Below are positions 35,229 through 41,978 of a stretch of 47,535 bases of DNA, in pieces (within the stretch, counting starts at the first letter, position 1; each line of letters begins with the position of its first letter). This stretch comes from HGM04593 sp045644465 (lineage in GTDB: Bacteria; Bacteroidota; Bacteroidia; Bacteroidales; Bacteroidaceae): contig JAZRGV010000027.1 of the NCBI GenBank assembly GCA_045644465.1, positions 1 to 47,535 of the forward strand, read 5' to 3'. A program made the translations under genes and the position numbers. A model generated the notes under the pieces. The model worked only from the letters and a program-made list of their open reading frames with translations, was not told where the DNA came from and ran no database searches.

Positions 35229-35735
35229 TTACTTGCGGAAATCTTTAAGCAGAAACTGCAGTTGCTGTCGTGTGAAGAATATCCTGCTTTTTACTGTGCC
35301 GAGCGGTAGTCCCAAACGGTCGGCTATTTCACGGTATTTAAATCCCGAGATGTGCATCAGGAAAGGAATGCGGTAATCGCGGGGCAGGCTATACACAACA
35401 CGGTAAATCTCCTTGCTATCGTAACTGTTTTCTGTTATATAATTTTCGAATTCCTTTGGTTGGTTTATGTGGAACAGATTATCGGTGTGGTCGATGAACG
35501 TCTGGTCGCGTACCACCTTGCGGTAATTGTTTATGAATATGTTACGCATTATGGTATATACCCAGCCCTTGAAATTTGTGTCAGGCGTATATTTGTCCAT
35601 ATTACCCAACGCCTTGAGCGAGGTTTCCTGCAATAGATCGTTCGCCTCTTCCTTATCTGCTGTCAACTTATAGGCGAAGCGTTGTAGCTCCGATTGTATC
35701 TCCAGCAATTCTCTCCTGAATTTTGCAGTATCCAA
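35229..35735 (-). CDS. ECF-type RNA polymerase sigma factor
   Basis: A 168-aa group 4 sigma factor: region 2 (about 8-75, with ANDLLQETSLKAL and FKGWVYTIMRNIFINNYRK) and region 4 (about 112-162, helix-turn-helix YREIADRLGLPLGTVKSRIF). It directs RNA polymerase to a dedicated promoter set. No anti-sigma factor is adjacent, as in several core Bacteroidota ECF factors. The start appears to be TTG at 35735: an in-frame stop lies 9 bases upstream and the next Met falls deep in region 2. In my recollection of related proteins the N-terminus (DTAKFRRELLEIQ) is conserved from this point. It is a single gene; the regulon is unknown. Confidence 0.92.
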   Translation of the reverse strand: MDTAKFRRELLEIQSELQRFAYKLTADKEEANDLLQETSLKALGNMDKYTPDTNFKGWVYTIMRNIFINNYRKVVRDQTFIDHTDNLFHINQPKEFENYITENSYDSKEIYRVVYSLPRDYRIPFLMHISGFKYREIADRLGLPLGTVKSRIFFTRQQLQFLLKDFRK

Positions 35736-35790
35736 TGTCTTTTATTTTTAAATAAGCTTGAGCTTCTGATATCACATACATGAAAGTTAA

Positions 35791-35798
35791 CAAAGCTA
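35791..35798 (-). promoter_or_regulatory. -7 box of the ECF sigma gene
   Basis: TAGCTTTG on the minus strand is an exact TANNTTTG, 56 bases before the TTG start. The -33 position has only TGTT. The rest of 35736-36245 holds no gene that I can support, only the palindrome at 35992-36039 and the promoter at 36211. Confidence 0.45.
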
Positions 35799-35991
35799 AT
35801 AGCCGTTTTGTTTGAACATCTGTGTACTTTTTGAGGGAAAAAGTGAAAAAAGATAAGGAGGTTGCTCTTTTAAACGTTCTTGGTGCTAAATCGTGTTTCT
35901 TTTGAAAAGTGCTTGTTTGTAAATGCTTTATGATTTTTTTACGACAGATCTGTTGAAATGATGACTGGTTTTTAAAAGACATGTACTAAAG

Positions 35992-36039
35992 TGAAGTGAA
36001 CTCCAAAAATTAGACAAAAAACTTTTGGAGTTCACTTCA
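35992..36039. repeat. Perfect 17-bp intergenic palindrome
   Basis: TGAAGTGAACTCCAAAA (35992-36008) pairs with its complement at 36023-36039 around a 14-base loop. It is about 200 bases from either gene, so it is more like a dispersed palindromic repeat than a gene terminator. It shares edge sequence (TAAAGTG, CTCCA) with the palindrome at 2317-2358. Confidence 0.55.
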
Positions 36040-36210
36040 AAAACAGAGTTTGTTTTAATATTTTTTGTAAGCGTTTATATCTTCTCCGTTTATTTATATC
36101 TTTAGGGTAAACTTCTTATTTCCGCTCTGCTTAAGTTGGATTATGAAAATACTCTTGTGCTTGTTATGAAATATTCAACCAAGTTTGGTATTATTTCGTT
36201 TGTTTGTTTG

Positions 36211-36218
36211 TATCTTTG
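36211..36218 (+). promoter_or_regulatory. -7 box of the O-methyltransferase - rbfA operon
   Basis: TATCTTTG is an exact -7 consensus and is followed by GCAC, as in the promoter at 4258. TTTG at 36184-36187 is a possible -33 box with a rather long 23-base spacer. The site rules out starting the methyltransferase at 36204. Confidence 0.6.
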
Positions 36219-36245
36219 CACGATAAACGTGTAATATACAAAAAA

Positions 36246-36881
36246 ATGAGCCTCACTACGCCGCTTGACCAGTATATATCGGACCACAGCTCGCCCGAGG
36301 GCGATTACTTATATCGTCTTTTCCGTGCTACGCATGTGGAGATTCTTGCTCCACAAATGGCTTCGGGGCACATACAGGGGCGTTTGCTGAAGTTCCTTGT
36401 AAAGATGATAAACCCTAAGCGCATTCTTGAGATTGGAACCTTTACGGGATATTCTGCTCTTTGTATGGCCGAGGGGCTTGGCAATGACGGGCTTATATAT
36501 ACTTTTGAGGTAGAGGATGAACTTGAGGATTTTACACGTCGATGGATCGATGGATCTGACTATGCCGAAAAGGTGAAATTTATTATTGGTGATGCTTTGG
36601 AGATTGTTCCCACTATGGGCGAGCGTTTCGATATGGTGTTCATCGATGGCAATAAGCGTGAGTATGTAAAATACTATGAGATGGCATTGCAGTATCTCAA
36701 CGATGGCGGTTGGATTCTTGCCGACAATACACTGTGGGACGGACATGTAATCGAACCCGACCGTCAGGATGCACAAACCAATGGTGTACGCGCGTTCAAC
36801 GACCTTGTGCGTAACGATGATAGGGTAGAGGTGGTTATACTTCCTCTGCGCGATGGCTTGACAATAATTAGAAAGAAATAA
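36246..36881 (+). CDS. Class I SAM-dependent O-methyltransferase
   Basis: A 211-aa cytoplasmic enzyme of the catechol/caffeoyl-CoA O-methyltransferase group (Methyltransf_3). The SAM loop is LEIGTFTGYSAL, the acidic strand ends TFEVEDE, and metal/substrate contacts lie in FIDGNKREY and ILADNTLW. The substrate is unknown. I start it at ATG 36246 (MSLTTPLDQ) because the promoter -7 box is at 36211-36218; a frame from 36204 adds 14 residues across it. First gene of an operon with rbfA (18-base gap) and a LolC/E-like permease. Confidence 0.9.
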   Translation: MSLTTPLDQYISDHSSPEGDYLYRLFRATHVEILAPQMASGHIQGRLLKFLVKMINPKRILEIGTFTGYSALCMAEGLGNDGLIYTFEVEDELEDFTRRWIDGSDYAEKVKFIIGDALEIVPTMGERFDMVFIDGNKREYVKYYEMALQYLNDGGWILADNTLWDGHVIEPDRQDAQTNGVRAFNDLVRNDDRVEVVILPLRDGLTIIRKK

Positions 36882-36899
36882 AAAATAAAAATTCATAAT

Positions 36900-37235
36900 A
36901 TGGATAGTACAAGACAAAATAAGATATCACGTCTTATTCAAAAGGAATTGAGCGACATCCTGCTTAAACTTGCAAAAGAGACCCGAGGAATTATGGTTTC
37001 TGTTAGCATTGTTAGAGTAAGTCCCGACTTGGGCGTGGCAAAAGCCTACTTGAGTGTTTTTCCTTCGGAAAAGGGTAATGAGGTTGTTAATCATCTCAAC
37101 GAAAACATCAAGGCGATACGTTTCGACCTTGGAAACCGTGTACGTCATCAGTTGCGTGTTATTCCAGAACTGCGTTTCTACATTGATGACTCGCTCGACT
37201 ATATCGACAATATCGACAAGCTATTGAAAGAGTGA
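36900..37235 (+). CDS. rbfA: Ribosome-binding factor A
   Basis: A 111-aa KH-like protein that binds the 30S subunit during 16S rRNA 5'-end maturation and cold adaptation. The family N-terminus (RQNKISRLIQKELSDILL), the central VSIVRVSPDLGVAKAYLSV and the C-terminal LRFYIDDSLDYIDNID are clear. Length matches. It lies between the O-methyltransferase gene and the permease gene, 1 base before the latter. Confidence 0.95.
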   Translation: MDSTRQNKISRLIQKELSDILLKLAKETRGIMVSVSIVRVSPDLGVAKAYLSVFPSEKGNEVVNHLNENIKAIRFDLGNRVRHQLRVIPELRFYIDDSLDYIDNIDKLLKE

Positions 37236-37236
37236 T

Positions 37237-38463
37237 ATGAATCTCTCGCTGTATATTGCCAAGCGCTATCTTTTTTCGAAGCAACGTCATCAGGTGATAA
37301 ATATTATCTCGGGTGTTGCTGTTGCCGGTGTTGCGTTGGCTACAGCTGCGATGATATGTACTCTCTCGGTTTTTAATGGTTTTCAGAGTGTTGTTGAAGG
37401 GCAGTTTACGGCGCTCGACCCGGATATAAAGGTTGTTCCGGCTGTTGGCAAGAGCTTTAATACAACCACACTTGCTGTCGATAGTGTAAGGTCTATGCCA
37501 CAGCTTGCAGTTGTTTCGTTCAGCGTTGAGGACAAGGCTATGGCGCAATACAATGGCCGCCAGGTGATGATAACTCTGAAAGGCTTGGACCACAATTTTC
37601 TGGAACTTACCGACCTTGCCAACTCGCTTTATGGCAGGGGAAAGCCTCTGCTTCAGGATAGCTTGAATAGCTATGCAATCCTTGGTGCTGAGCTCATGCA
37701 TTCGCTTAATTGTGGAATATATTTCACTGCACCGCTCGAGGTGTATGCTCCTAATCGTGGTGAAAAGGTGAACCTGACTATTCCTGCGCGTAACTTTAAA
37801 AAAGGCATATTGCACTCCTCTGGGCTTGTCTTTGCTGTGAACCAACCGCTTTACGATGCCAACTATGTTCTCACATCGGTTGATTTTGCCCGTAAGATAT
37901 TTCGCCGTGCAGCCGATGAGGCTACTGCCATGGAGATAAGGGTGAAAGATGGTGTGGATGTAGCAAAGGTGAAGTGTGACATTGAAAATATTCTTGGTGG
38001 CGGGTTTGTTGTTCTTGACCGTTACGAACAGCAACGCGATGTTTACAAGGTGATGCAAATAGAGAAATTCATATCATATGTTTTTCTCACTTTTATTCTG
38101 CTTGTTGCCTGCTTCAATATCATAGGTTCGTTGTCGATGCTTATTATAGAGAAACGTGACAATATGAACACTCTTCGTAGCTTTGGTGCCGATAATAAAA
38201 CAATCTCAAACATATTTGTCTTTGAGGGTGTCATTGTCTCGTTTGTCGGTGCTGTTGTTGGTATTCTGTTCGGTTTGCTTCTATGCCTTGTGCAACAAGA
38301 ACTTGGTTTGATATCGACAGGTGGTAGTGGCGACTTTATAATGGACAGCTATCCGGTGAGAGTGGTTTGGAGTGATGTGGCGATGGTCTTTGTTACAGTG
38401 CTTGTAACGGGTGCAGTTGCTGTGTGGCTGCCGGTAAGGCTGTTGACCAAAAAATATATATAA
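37237..38463 (+). CDS. LolC/LolE-like ABC transporter permease (FtsX family)
   Basis: A 408-aa inner-membrane protein: one N-terminal helix (about 22-45), a large periplasmic MacB-PCD-like domain (about 46-265) and three C-terminal helices (about 275-400), the FtsX/LolC/E layout. The N-terminus YIAKRYLFSKQRHQVINIIS matches lipoprotein-release permeases, which extract outer-membrane lipoproteins with the ATPase LolD. A lolD gene lies about 0.5 kb away on the opposite strand, so the two may form one transporter from separate operons. Third gene of the O-methyltransferase - rbfA operon. Confidence 0.88.
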   Translation: MNLSLYIAKRYLFSKQRHQVINIISGVAVAGVALATAAMICTLSVFNGFQSVVEGQFTALDPDIKVVPAVGKSFNTTTLAVDSVRSMPQLAVVSFSVEDKAMAQYNGRQVMITLKGLDHNFLELTDLANSLYGRGKPLLQDSLNSYAILGAELMHSLNCGIYFTAPLEVYAPNRGEKVNLTIPARNFKKGILHSSGLVFAVNQPLYDANYVLTSVDFARKIFRRAADEATAMEIRVKDGVDVAKVKCDIENILGGGFVVLDRYEQQRDVYKVMQIEKFISYVFLTFILLVACFNIIGSLSMLIIEKRDNMNTLRSFGADNKTISNIFVFEGVIVSFVGAVVGILFGLLLCLVQQELGLISTGGSGDFIMDSYPVRVVWSDVAMVFVTVLVTGAVAVWLPVRLLTKKYI

Positions 38464-38500
38464 CAACAAAGGAGTGCCACCAGCACTCCTTTGTTGTTAT
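38460..38500. terminator. Bidirectional terminator between permease and DUF4890 genes
   Basis: A perfect 18-bp stem (38460-38477 with 38483-38500, core CAAAGGAGTGC) whose arms cover the stop codons of both convergent genes. Confidence 0.88.
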
Positions 38501-38979
38501 CTTTTCTCGGCACGTTCAGGGCGTCTGCCTTGGCTACGATGACGCATTCTCTCTTTCTGTTCCTTGGTGTACTTAAGGTATTTCTCGTACTGCTCGGCTG
38601 TTAGTATCTGCTTCATCTTTTCGTTGCGTATCTGTTCGCGCGCTTTCTCAATCTCCATACGTGCCTTCATCTGCTCTTCTGTCGGGCGTTCTGGGCGTTT
38701 GCCTTCGGCACGCATTTTTGCCACACGCTCACGGCGTGCTTTCATACTATCTTGCATTGTAACAGCATCGGCATAATTCATAAGGTATATTATCTGATAC
38801 TGCATGCTGTCGAGCTGTAGGGCCTGCTGCAGTTGACCTGTCTGCCAGGCTGCCATATTTTCGGGGTTGAAGCTCATGCGCTGGTTAAATGCAACGCGGT
38901 CTTGTTCATTGTGGGAGTCTTGTGCCGTCGATAGTGCTGCAAACATTGTTGCAACAAGGCAAAGTGTTATCTTTTTCAT
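38497..38979 (-). CDS. Periplasmic DUF4890-like, Spy/CpxP-type protein
   Basis: A 160-aa exported protein: signal peptide (1-19), then an almost wholly helical, highly charged body rich in Met, Gln, Arg and Glu (KARRERVAKMRAEGKRPERP, KMKQILTAEQYEKYLKYTKE) with a basic tail. The LTAEQYEKY motif resembles the LTxxQ motif of Spy/CpxP chaperones and the Bacteroidota DUF4890 family. It may bind unfolded envelope proteins. Last gene of tcdA - lolD - this gene, 26 bases after lolD. Confidence 0.75.
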   Translation of the reverse strand: MKKITLCLVATMFAALSTAQDSHNEQDRVAFNQRMSFNPENMAAWQTGQLQQALQLDSMQYQIIYLMNYADAVTMQDSMKARRERVAKMRAEGKRPERPTEEQMKARMEIEKAREQIRNEKMKQILTAEQYEKYLKYTKEQKERMRHRSQGRRPERAEKR

Positions 38980-39005
38980 TGTTATGTATCTTTATGTAAT
39001 TTAAG

Positions 39006-39665
39006 CTATACCTGCTCGGCAACTGTTCCGTCAACCATTCTTATTGTTCTGTCGGTGAGTGTTGCGAGTGTCTCATCGTGGGTGACAATTATGAATGTCT
39101 GTCCGAACTTGTCACGTAGGTCAAAGAATAGCTTATGCAGTTCTTCTTTGTTCTTGCTGTCGAGGCTACCCGATGGCTCGTCGGCAAGTATCACATCGGG
39201 GTGGTTTATCAATGCTCTTGCTACAGCAATGCGCTGGTTCTCTCCGCCCGACATCTCGGCCGGTTTGTGTGTGGCACGTTCTGCAAGGTTCATTATTTTC
39301 AATAGTTCCATAGCCTCCTTCTCGGCCTCCTTGCGTTCGCGCCCGGCTATAAGCGCCGGGATTATTATATTTTCCAAAGCTGTAAACTCTGGTAATAGTT
39401 GGTGGAACTGGAAAACAAATCCAATATGCTTATTGCGGAACGTTGCCAAGCGTTTGCTGTTCATGCGCGACAACTTCTCGTCATTGAAGAAAATTTCTCC
39501 ACTGCTTGGTTTGTCGAGTGTGCCAATGAGTTGCAGCAGAGTGGTTTTTCCCGCTCCACTTGGGCCTACGATGCTTATCACCTCTCCACGTTTTACCTCA
39601 AGGCTCACACCTTTGAGAACTTGTAGTTCTCCAAACTTTTTTGTAAGGTTTTCTATCCTTATCAT
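39006..39665 (-). CDS. lolD: ABC transporter ATP-binding protein LolD
   Basis: A 219-aa ATPase of the LolD/MacB group, which energises lipoprotein release from the inner membrane. Walker A is GPSGAGKTT (34-41), the signature is MSGGENQRIAVARAL, Walker B is VILADEPSGSLD, and the switch His is in IVTHDE. I start it at ATG 39665 (MIRIENLTKKFG), which forms an ATGA overlap with the tcdA stop and matches family length; a longer frame to 39698 lies inside tcdA. The probable permease partner is encoded convergently at 37237-38463. Confidence 0.92.
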   Translation of the reverse strand: MIRIENLTKKFGELQVLKGVSLEVKRGEVISIVGPSGAGKTTLLQLIGTLDKPSSGEIFFNDEKLSRMNSKRLATFRNKHIGFVFQFHQLLPEFTALENIIIPALIAGRERKEAEKEAMELLKIMNLAERATHKPAEMSGGENQRIAVARALINHPDVILADEPSGSLDSKNKEELHKLFFDLRDKFGQTFIIVTHDETLATLTDRTIRMVDGTVAEQV

Positions 39666-40369
39666 ATCTCTTTTATTACATATTCTGCTATATAGCAACC
39701 GAATGTTGCTGTGTAGTATGCCAATGACCCAATTATGGGCTTACCGCCATTAGGGTTAGGTTGTATCGCTTCCTTGCGGGGCTGTTCCATACTGTATATT
39801 ACAGGTAATTTGTACTGCCCGCGCCAATCGCGAAGTACTCTGCGTACGTTCTTTGCCAAAGTGCAGTGCTCGCTCTTCCACAGGTCACCGCAGCGTATGT
39901 CGGCAAGATTGGCTTTTGCGCCGGCTCCCATACTTGATATTATCTTAATCTCGCGCTCCCAGCAGTTTCTTATTAAGGCACATTTTGGTTCAAGTGTGTC
40001 TATGGCGTCAATAACAAAGTCGAAACGGCTTTCGTCGAATAGCTGCTTGACGTTTTCAGGATCTATGAAAATCTGTTTTACGTGCAGTTCTACATTTGGG
40101 TTTATTGCACGCATGCGCTCGGCAACAATGTCGCACTTAGGTTTGCCTACGTTGCACGCCAATGCGGGCATCTGGCGGTTTATGTTGGTTACATCTACTA
40201 CATCTGCGTCAATTATTGTAAATGTTCCCACACCTGCGCGGCAAAGCATCTCGGCGGCCCACGAACCTACACCGCCCAATCCCACGATGAGCAGATGCGC
40301 CTCTTTAAGCCTTTTCTGTTTCTCTTCGCCAAGCAGCAACTCGCCACGTTGTAACCAGTTTTCTTTCAT
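39662..40369 (-). CDS. tcdA: tRNA threonylcarbamoyladenosine dehydratase TcdA
   Basis: A 235-aa ThiF/E1-like enzyme (also CsdL/YgdL) that cyclises t6A at position 37 of ANN-reading tRNAs using ATP. The nucleotide-binding loop LIVGLGGVGSWAAEML, the IDAD strand, INRQ, and the DAIDTLEPK block are all present. It lacks the CxxC zinc pairs of MoeB/ThiF, as expected of TcdA. The ATG at 40369 (MKENWLQRGE) is chosen over an in-frame TTG at 40381. First gene of tcdA - lolD - DUF4890, overlapping lolD by 4 bases. Confidence 0.92.
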   Translation of the reverse strand: MKENWLQRGELLLGEEKQKRLKEAHLLIVGLGGVGSWAAEMLCRAGVGTFTIIDADVVDVTNINRQMPALACNVGKPKCDIVAERMRAINPNVELHVKQIFIDPENVKQLFDESRFDFVIDAIDTLEPKCALIRNCWEREIKIISSMGAGAKANLADIRCGDLWKSEHCTLAKNVRRVLRDWRGQYKLPVIYSMEQPRKEAIQPNPNGGKPIIGSLAYYTATFGCYIAEYVIKEI

Positions 40370-40461
40370 AAAAAGTGTCAAAATCTTATTAATTACGCTG
40401 TTTCGCTCAACGAAAATACAAAAAAATAGCGATAGCGGTATATAAATATCTATTTTTTAAG

Positions 40462-40522
40462 TATTTTTGTACGCGAATGTGGGTACACCCACTGTACAGA
40501 GGTGATCTTTGATGGGTGTATC
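40462..40522 (+). promoter_or_regulatory. asd promoter -7 box and structured leader
   Basis: TATTTTTG (40462-40469) is a -7 box. The roughly 85-base leader can form either GTGGGT/ACCCAC (about 40479-40492) or a longer stem pairing 40482-40491 with 40513-40522 (8 Watson-Crick pairs, then one G-U and one G-C pair). The two share bases, so they exclude each other. No known riboswitch is recognised. Confidence 0.35.
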
Positions 40523-40560
40523 GATGATTTTTAAGATTTAAGAACAAACAATATAAAACA

Positions 40561-41568
40561 ATGAAAATCGCAATCGTAGGTGTAAGCGGAGCGGTTGGAC
40601 AAGAGTTCCTTCGCGTTCTTGACGAGAGAAATTTTCCTCTTGATGAGTTGGTGCTTTTTGGCTCGGCTCGCAGTGCAGGACAGGTATATAACTTCCGTGG
40701 TGTGGATTATGTTGTAAAGGAACTTAAACATAACGATGACTTTATGGGCATTGACTATGCTTTTGTTTCGGCCGGCGGTGGTGTCTCAAAGGAATTTGCC
40801 GAGACCATTACAAAGCATGGCACAGTGATGATTGACAACTCAAGCGCATTCCGTATGGATGCCGATGTGCCTTTGGTTGTTCCCGAGGTAAATCCTACCG
40901 ATGCTTATAACCGTCCACGTAATATCATTGCTAACCCTAACTGTACAACAATACAGATGGTTGTAGCTCTCAAGGCTATTGAGAATCTCTCTCATATCAA
41001 GCGTGTACACTCTTCAACATATCAGGCTGCCAGTGGTGCAGGTGCTGCGGCTATGGCAGAGCTTTACGAGCAATATCGCCAGGTGCTTGCCGGCGAAGAG
41101 CCTACAGTTGAGAAGTTTGCTTATCAGTTGGCATTCAATGTTATCCCTCAGATCGACGTATTCACCGACAATGGCTATACAAAAGAGGAGATGAAGATGT
41201 ACAACGAGACACGTAAGATTATGCATAGCGACATCGAGGTTGGTGCTCAGTGCGTGCGTGTGCCTGCTTTGCGTTCACACTCACAGTCGTTGTGGATTGA
41301 GACAGAGCGTCCGTTGAGCGTTGAAGAGGTGCGTTGTGCTATTGCCGAGGGTGAAGGTCTTATCCTTATGGACAACCCCGAAGAGAAGGTTTACCCAATG
41401 CCTTTGTTCCTTGCAGGTCAGGATCCTGTATATGTTGGCCGCATTCGCAAAGATATCACAAATCCAAATGGTATATTGATGTGGATTGTGGGCGACCAGA
41501 TAAAGAAAGGTGCAGCGCTTAACGCAGTGCAGATTGCTGAATATCTTATTGCAAATCCGCAGAAGTAA
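40561..41568 (+). CDS. asd: Aspartate-semialdehyde dehydrogenase
   Basis: A 335-aa enzyme reducing aspartyl phosphate to aspartate semialdehyde with NADPH, the branch point toward lysine/diaminopimelate and threonine/methionine. The NADP loop is MKIAIVGVSGAVGQE, the active-site nucleophile is Cys128 (NPNCTT), and the His/Arg substrate block is VPALRSHSQS. Length is normal. It is monocistronic, divergent from tcdA, with a structured leader and a strong terminator (41620-41657). Confidence 0.97.
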   Translation: MKIAIVGVSGAVGQEFLRVLDERNFPLDELVLFGSARSAGQVYNFRGVDYVVKELKHNDDFMGIDYAFVSAGGGVSKEFAETITKHGTVMIDNSSAFRMDADVPLVVPEVNPTDAYNRPRNIIANPNCTTIQMVVALKAIENLSHIKRVHSSTYQAASGAGAAAMAELYEQYRQVLAGEEPTVEKFAYQLAFNVIPQIDVFTDNGYTKEEMKMYNETRKIMHSDIEVGAQCVRVPALRSHSQSLWIETERPLSVEEVRCAIAEGEGLILMDNPEEKVYPMPLFLAGQDPVYVGRIRKDITNPNGILMWIVGDQIKKGAALNAVQIAEYLIANPQK

Positions 41569-41619
41569 TTTGAATAAGGATTATGTATCCGAATAAAAAA
41601 ACAGGCATTCAATGAATAT

Positions 41620-41657
41620 TAATTTCGGCGGTGAAAATCAATTCACCGCCGAAATTA
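41620..41657 (+). terminator. Terminator of asd
   Basis: A perfect 16-bp stem (41620-41635 with 41642-41657, core TTTCGGCGGTGAA) with a 6-base loop, followed by a T-rich run. Confidence 0.88.
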
Positions 41658-41714
41658 TTATCCATATTTTTACAAAAAAATGATGTTTGCGTTAAATAGT
41701 ATCTGAATTATTAC

Positions 41715-41722
41715 TAATTTTG
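41715..41722 (+). promoter_or_regulatory. -7 box of a leader or small-RNA transcript
   Basis: TAATTTTG is an exact TANNTTTG. TTTG at 41686-41689 is the nearest -33 candidate, with a long 25-base spacer. Transcription would begin near 41729 and cover the 31-codon ORF and terminator that follow. Confidence 0.5.
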
Positions 41723-41748
41723 TGTATTGAAACAGAACTTTTTGTGAA

Positions 41749-41844
41749 ATGAATAACTTTTTGGCGACATACTGCAATGCTGTAAACCGCACCTCTTGTG
41801 TGGCAGTTGCATCGCACGCTAAAAATACCCCCCCCCGTATGTAA
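41749..41844 (+). CDS. Possible 31-aa leader peptide ending in a C9 tract
   Basis: An ATG at 41749 opens a 31-codon frame (start MNNFLATYCNAV, end KNTPPRM). No protein family is recognised. A run of nine C (41828-41836) encodes the prolines just before the stop. The region also folds: CCGCAC/GTGTGG at 41787-41803. Downstream are a 9-bp hairpin and a strong terminator, then the lipoprotein gene at 41979. It may be a regulatory leader ORF, or the segment may be an untranslated small RNA of about 200 bases. The frame alone is short enough to be chance. Confidence 0.35.
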   Translation: MNNFLATYCNAVNRTSCVAVASHAKNTPPRM

Positions 41845-41857
41845 AAGTATTGATAAT

Positions 41858-41879
41858 CAATTAGTTGTAAAACTAATTG
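41858..41879 (+). promoter_or_regulatory. Leader hairpin before the terminator
   Basis: CAATTAGTT (41858-41866) pairs perfectly with AACTAATTG (41871-41879) around a 4-base loop, 14 bases after the leader ORF stop. Confidence 0.55.
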
Positions 41880-41891
41880 TAAGTTATATTC

Positions 41892-41928
41892 GGCATTGCT
41901 GCTTGTAATAGGCAGCAGTGCCTTTTTT
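41892..41928 (+). terminator. Rho-independent terminator inside the leader of the 41979 gene
   Basis: GGCATTGCTGC (41892-41902) pairs with GCAGCAGTGCC (41912-41922, one G-U) and is followed by six T. It lies 50 bases before the ATG of the lipoprotein gene, so it either ends a separate small RNA or attenuates that gene. Confidence 0.82.
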
Positions 41929-41978
41929 CGTGTTTCTATATTTCAAAAAACATTATAAACAATTAAAAACAAACAGTT

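Noticed and set aside
35668..35982. 104-aa minus-strand ORF upstream of the ECF sigma gene
   Set aside because: Out of frame with the sigma factor, overlaps its promoter, and the product has no family features.
41729..41928. 6S RNA or known riboswitch in the 41729-41928 transcript
   Set aside because: The 5' and 3' parts do not pair into the long bulged hairpin of 6S RNA, and no known riboswitch core was recognised.
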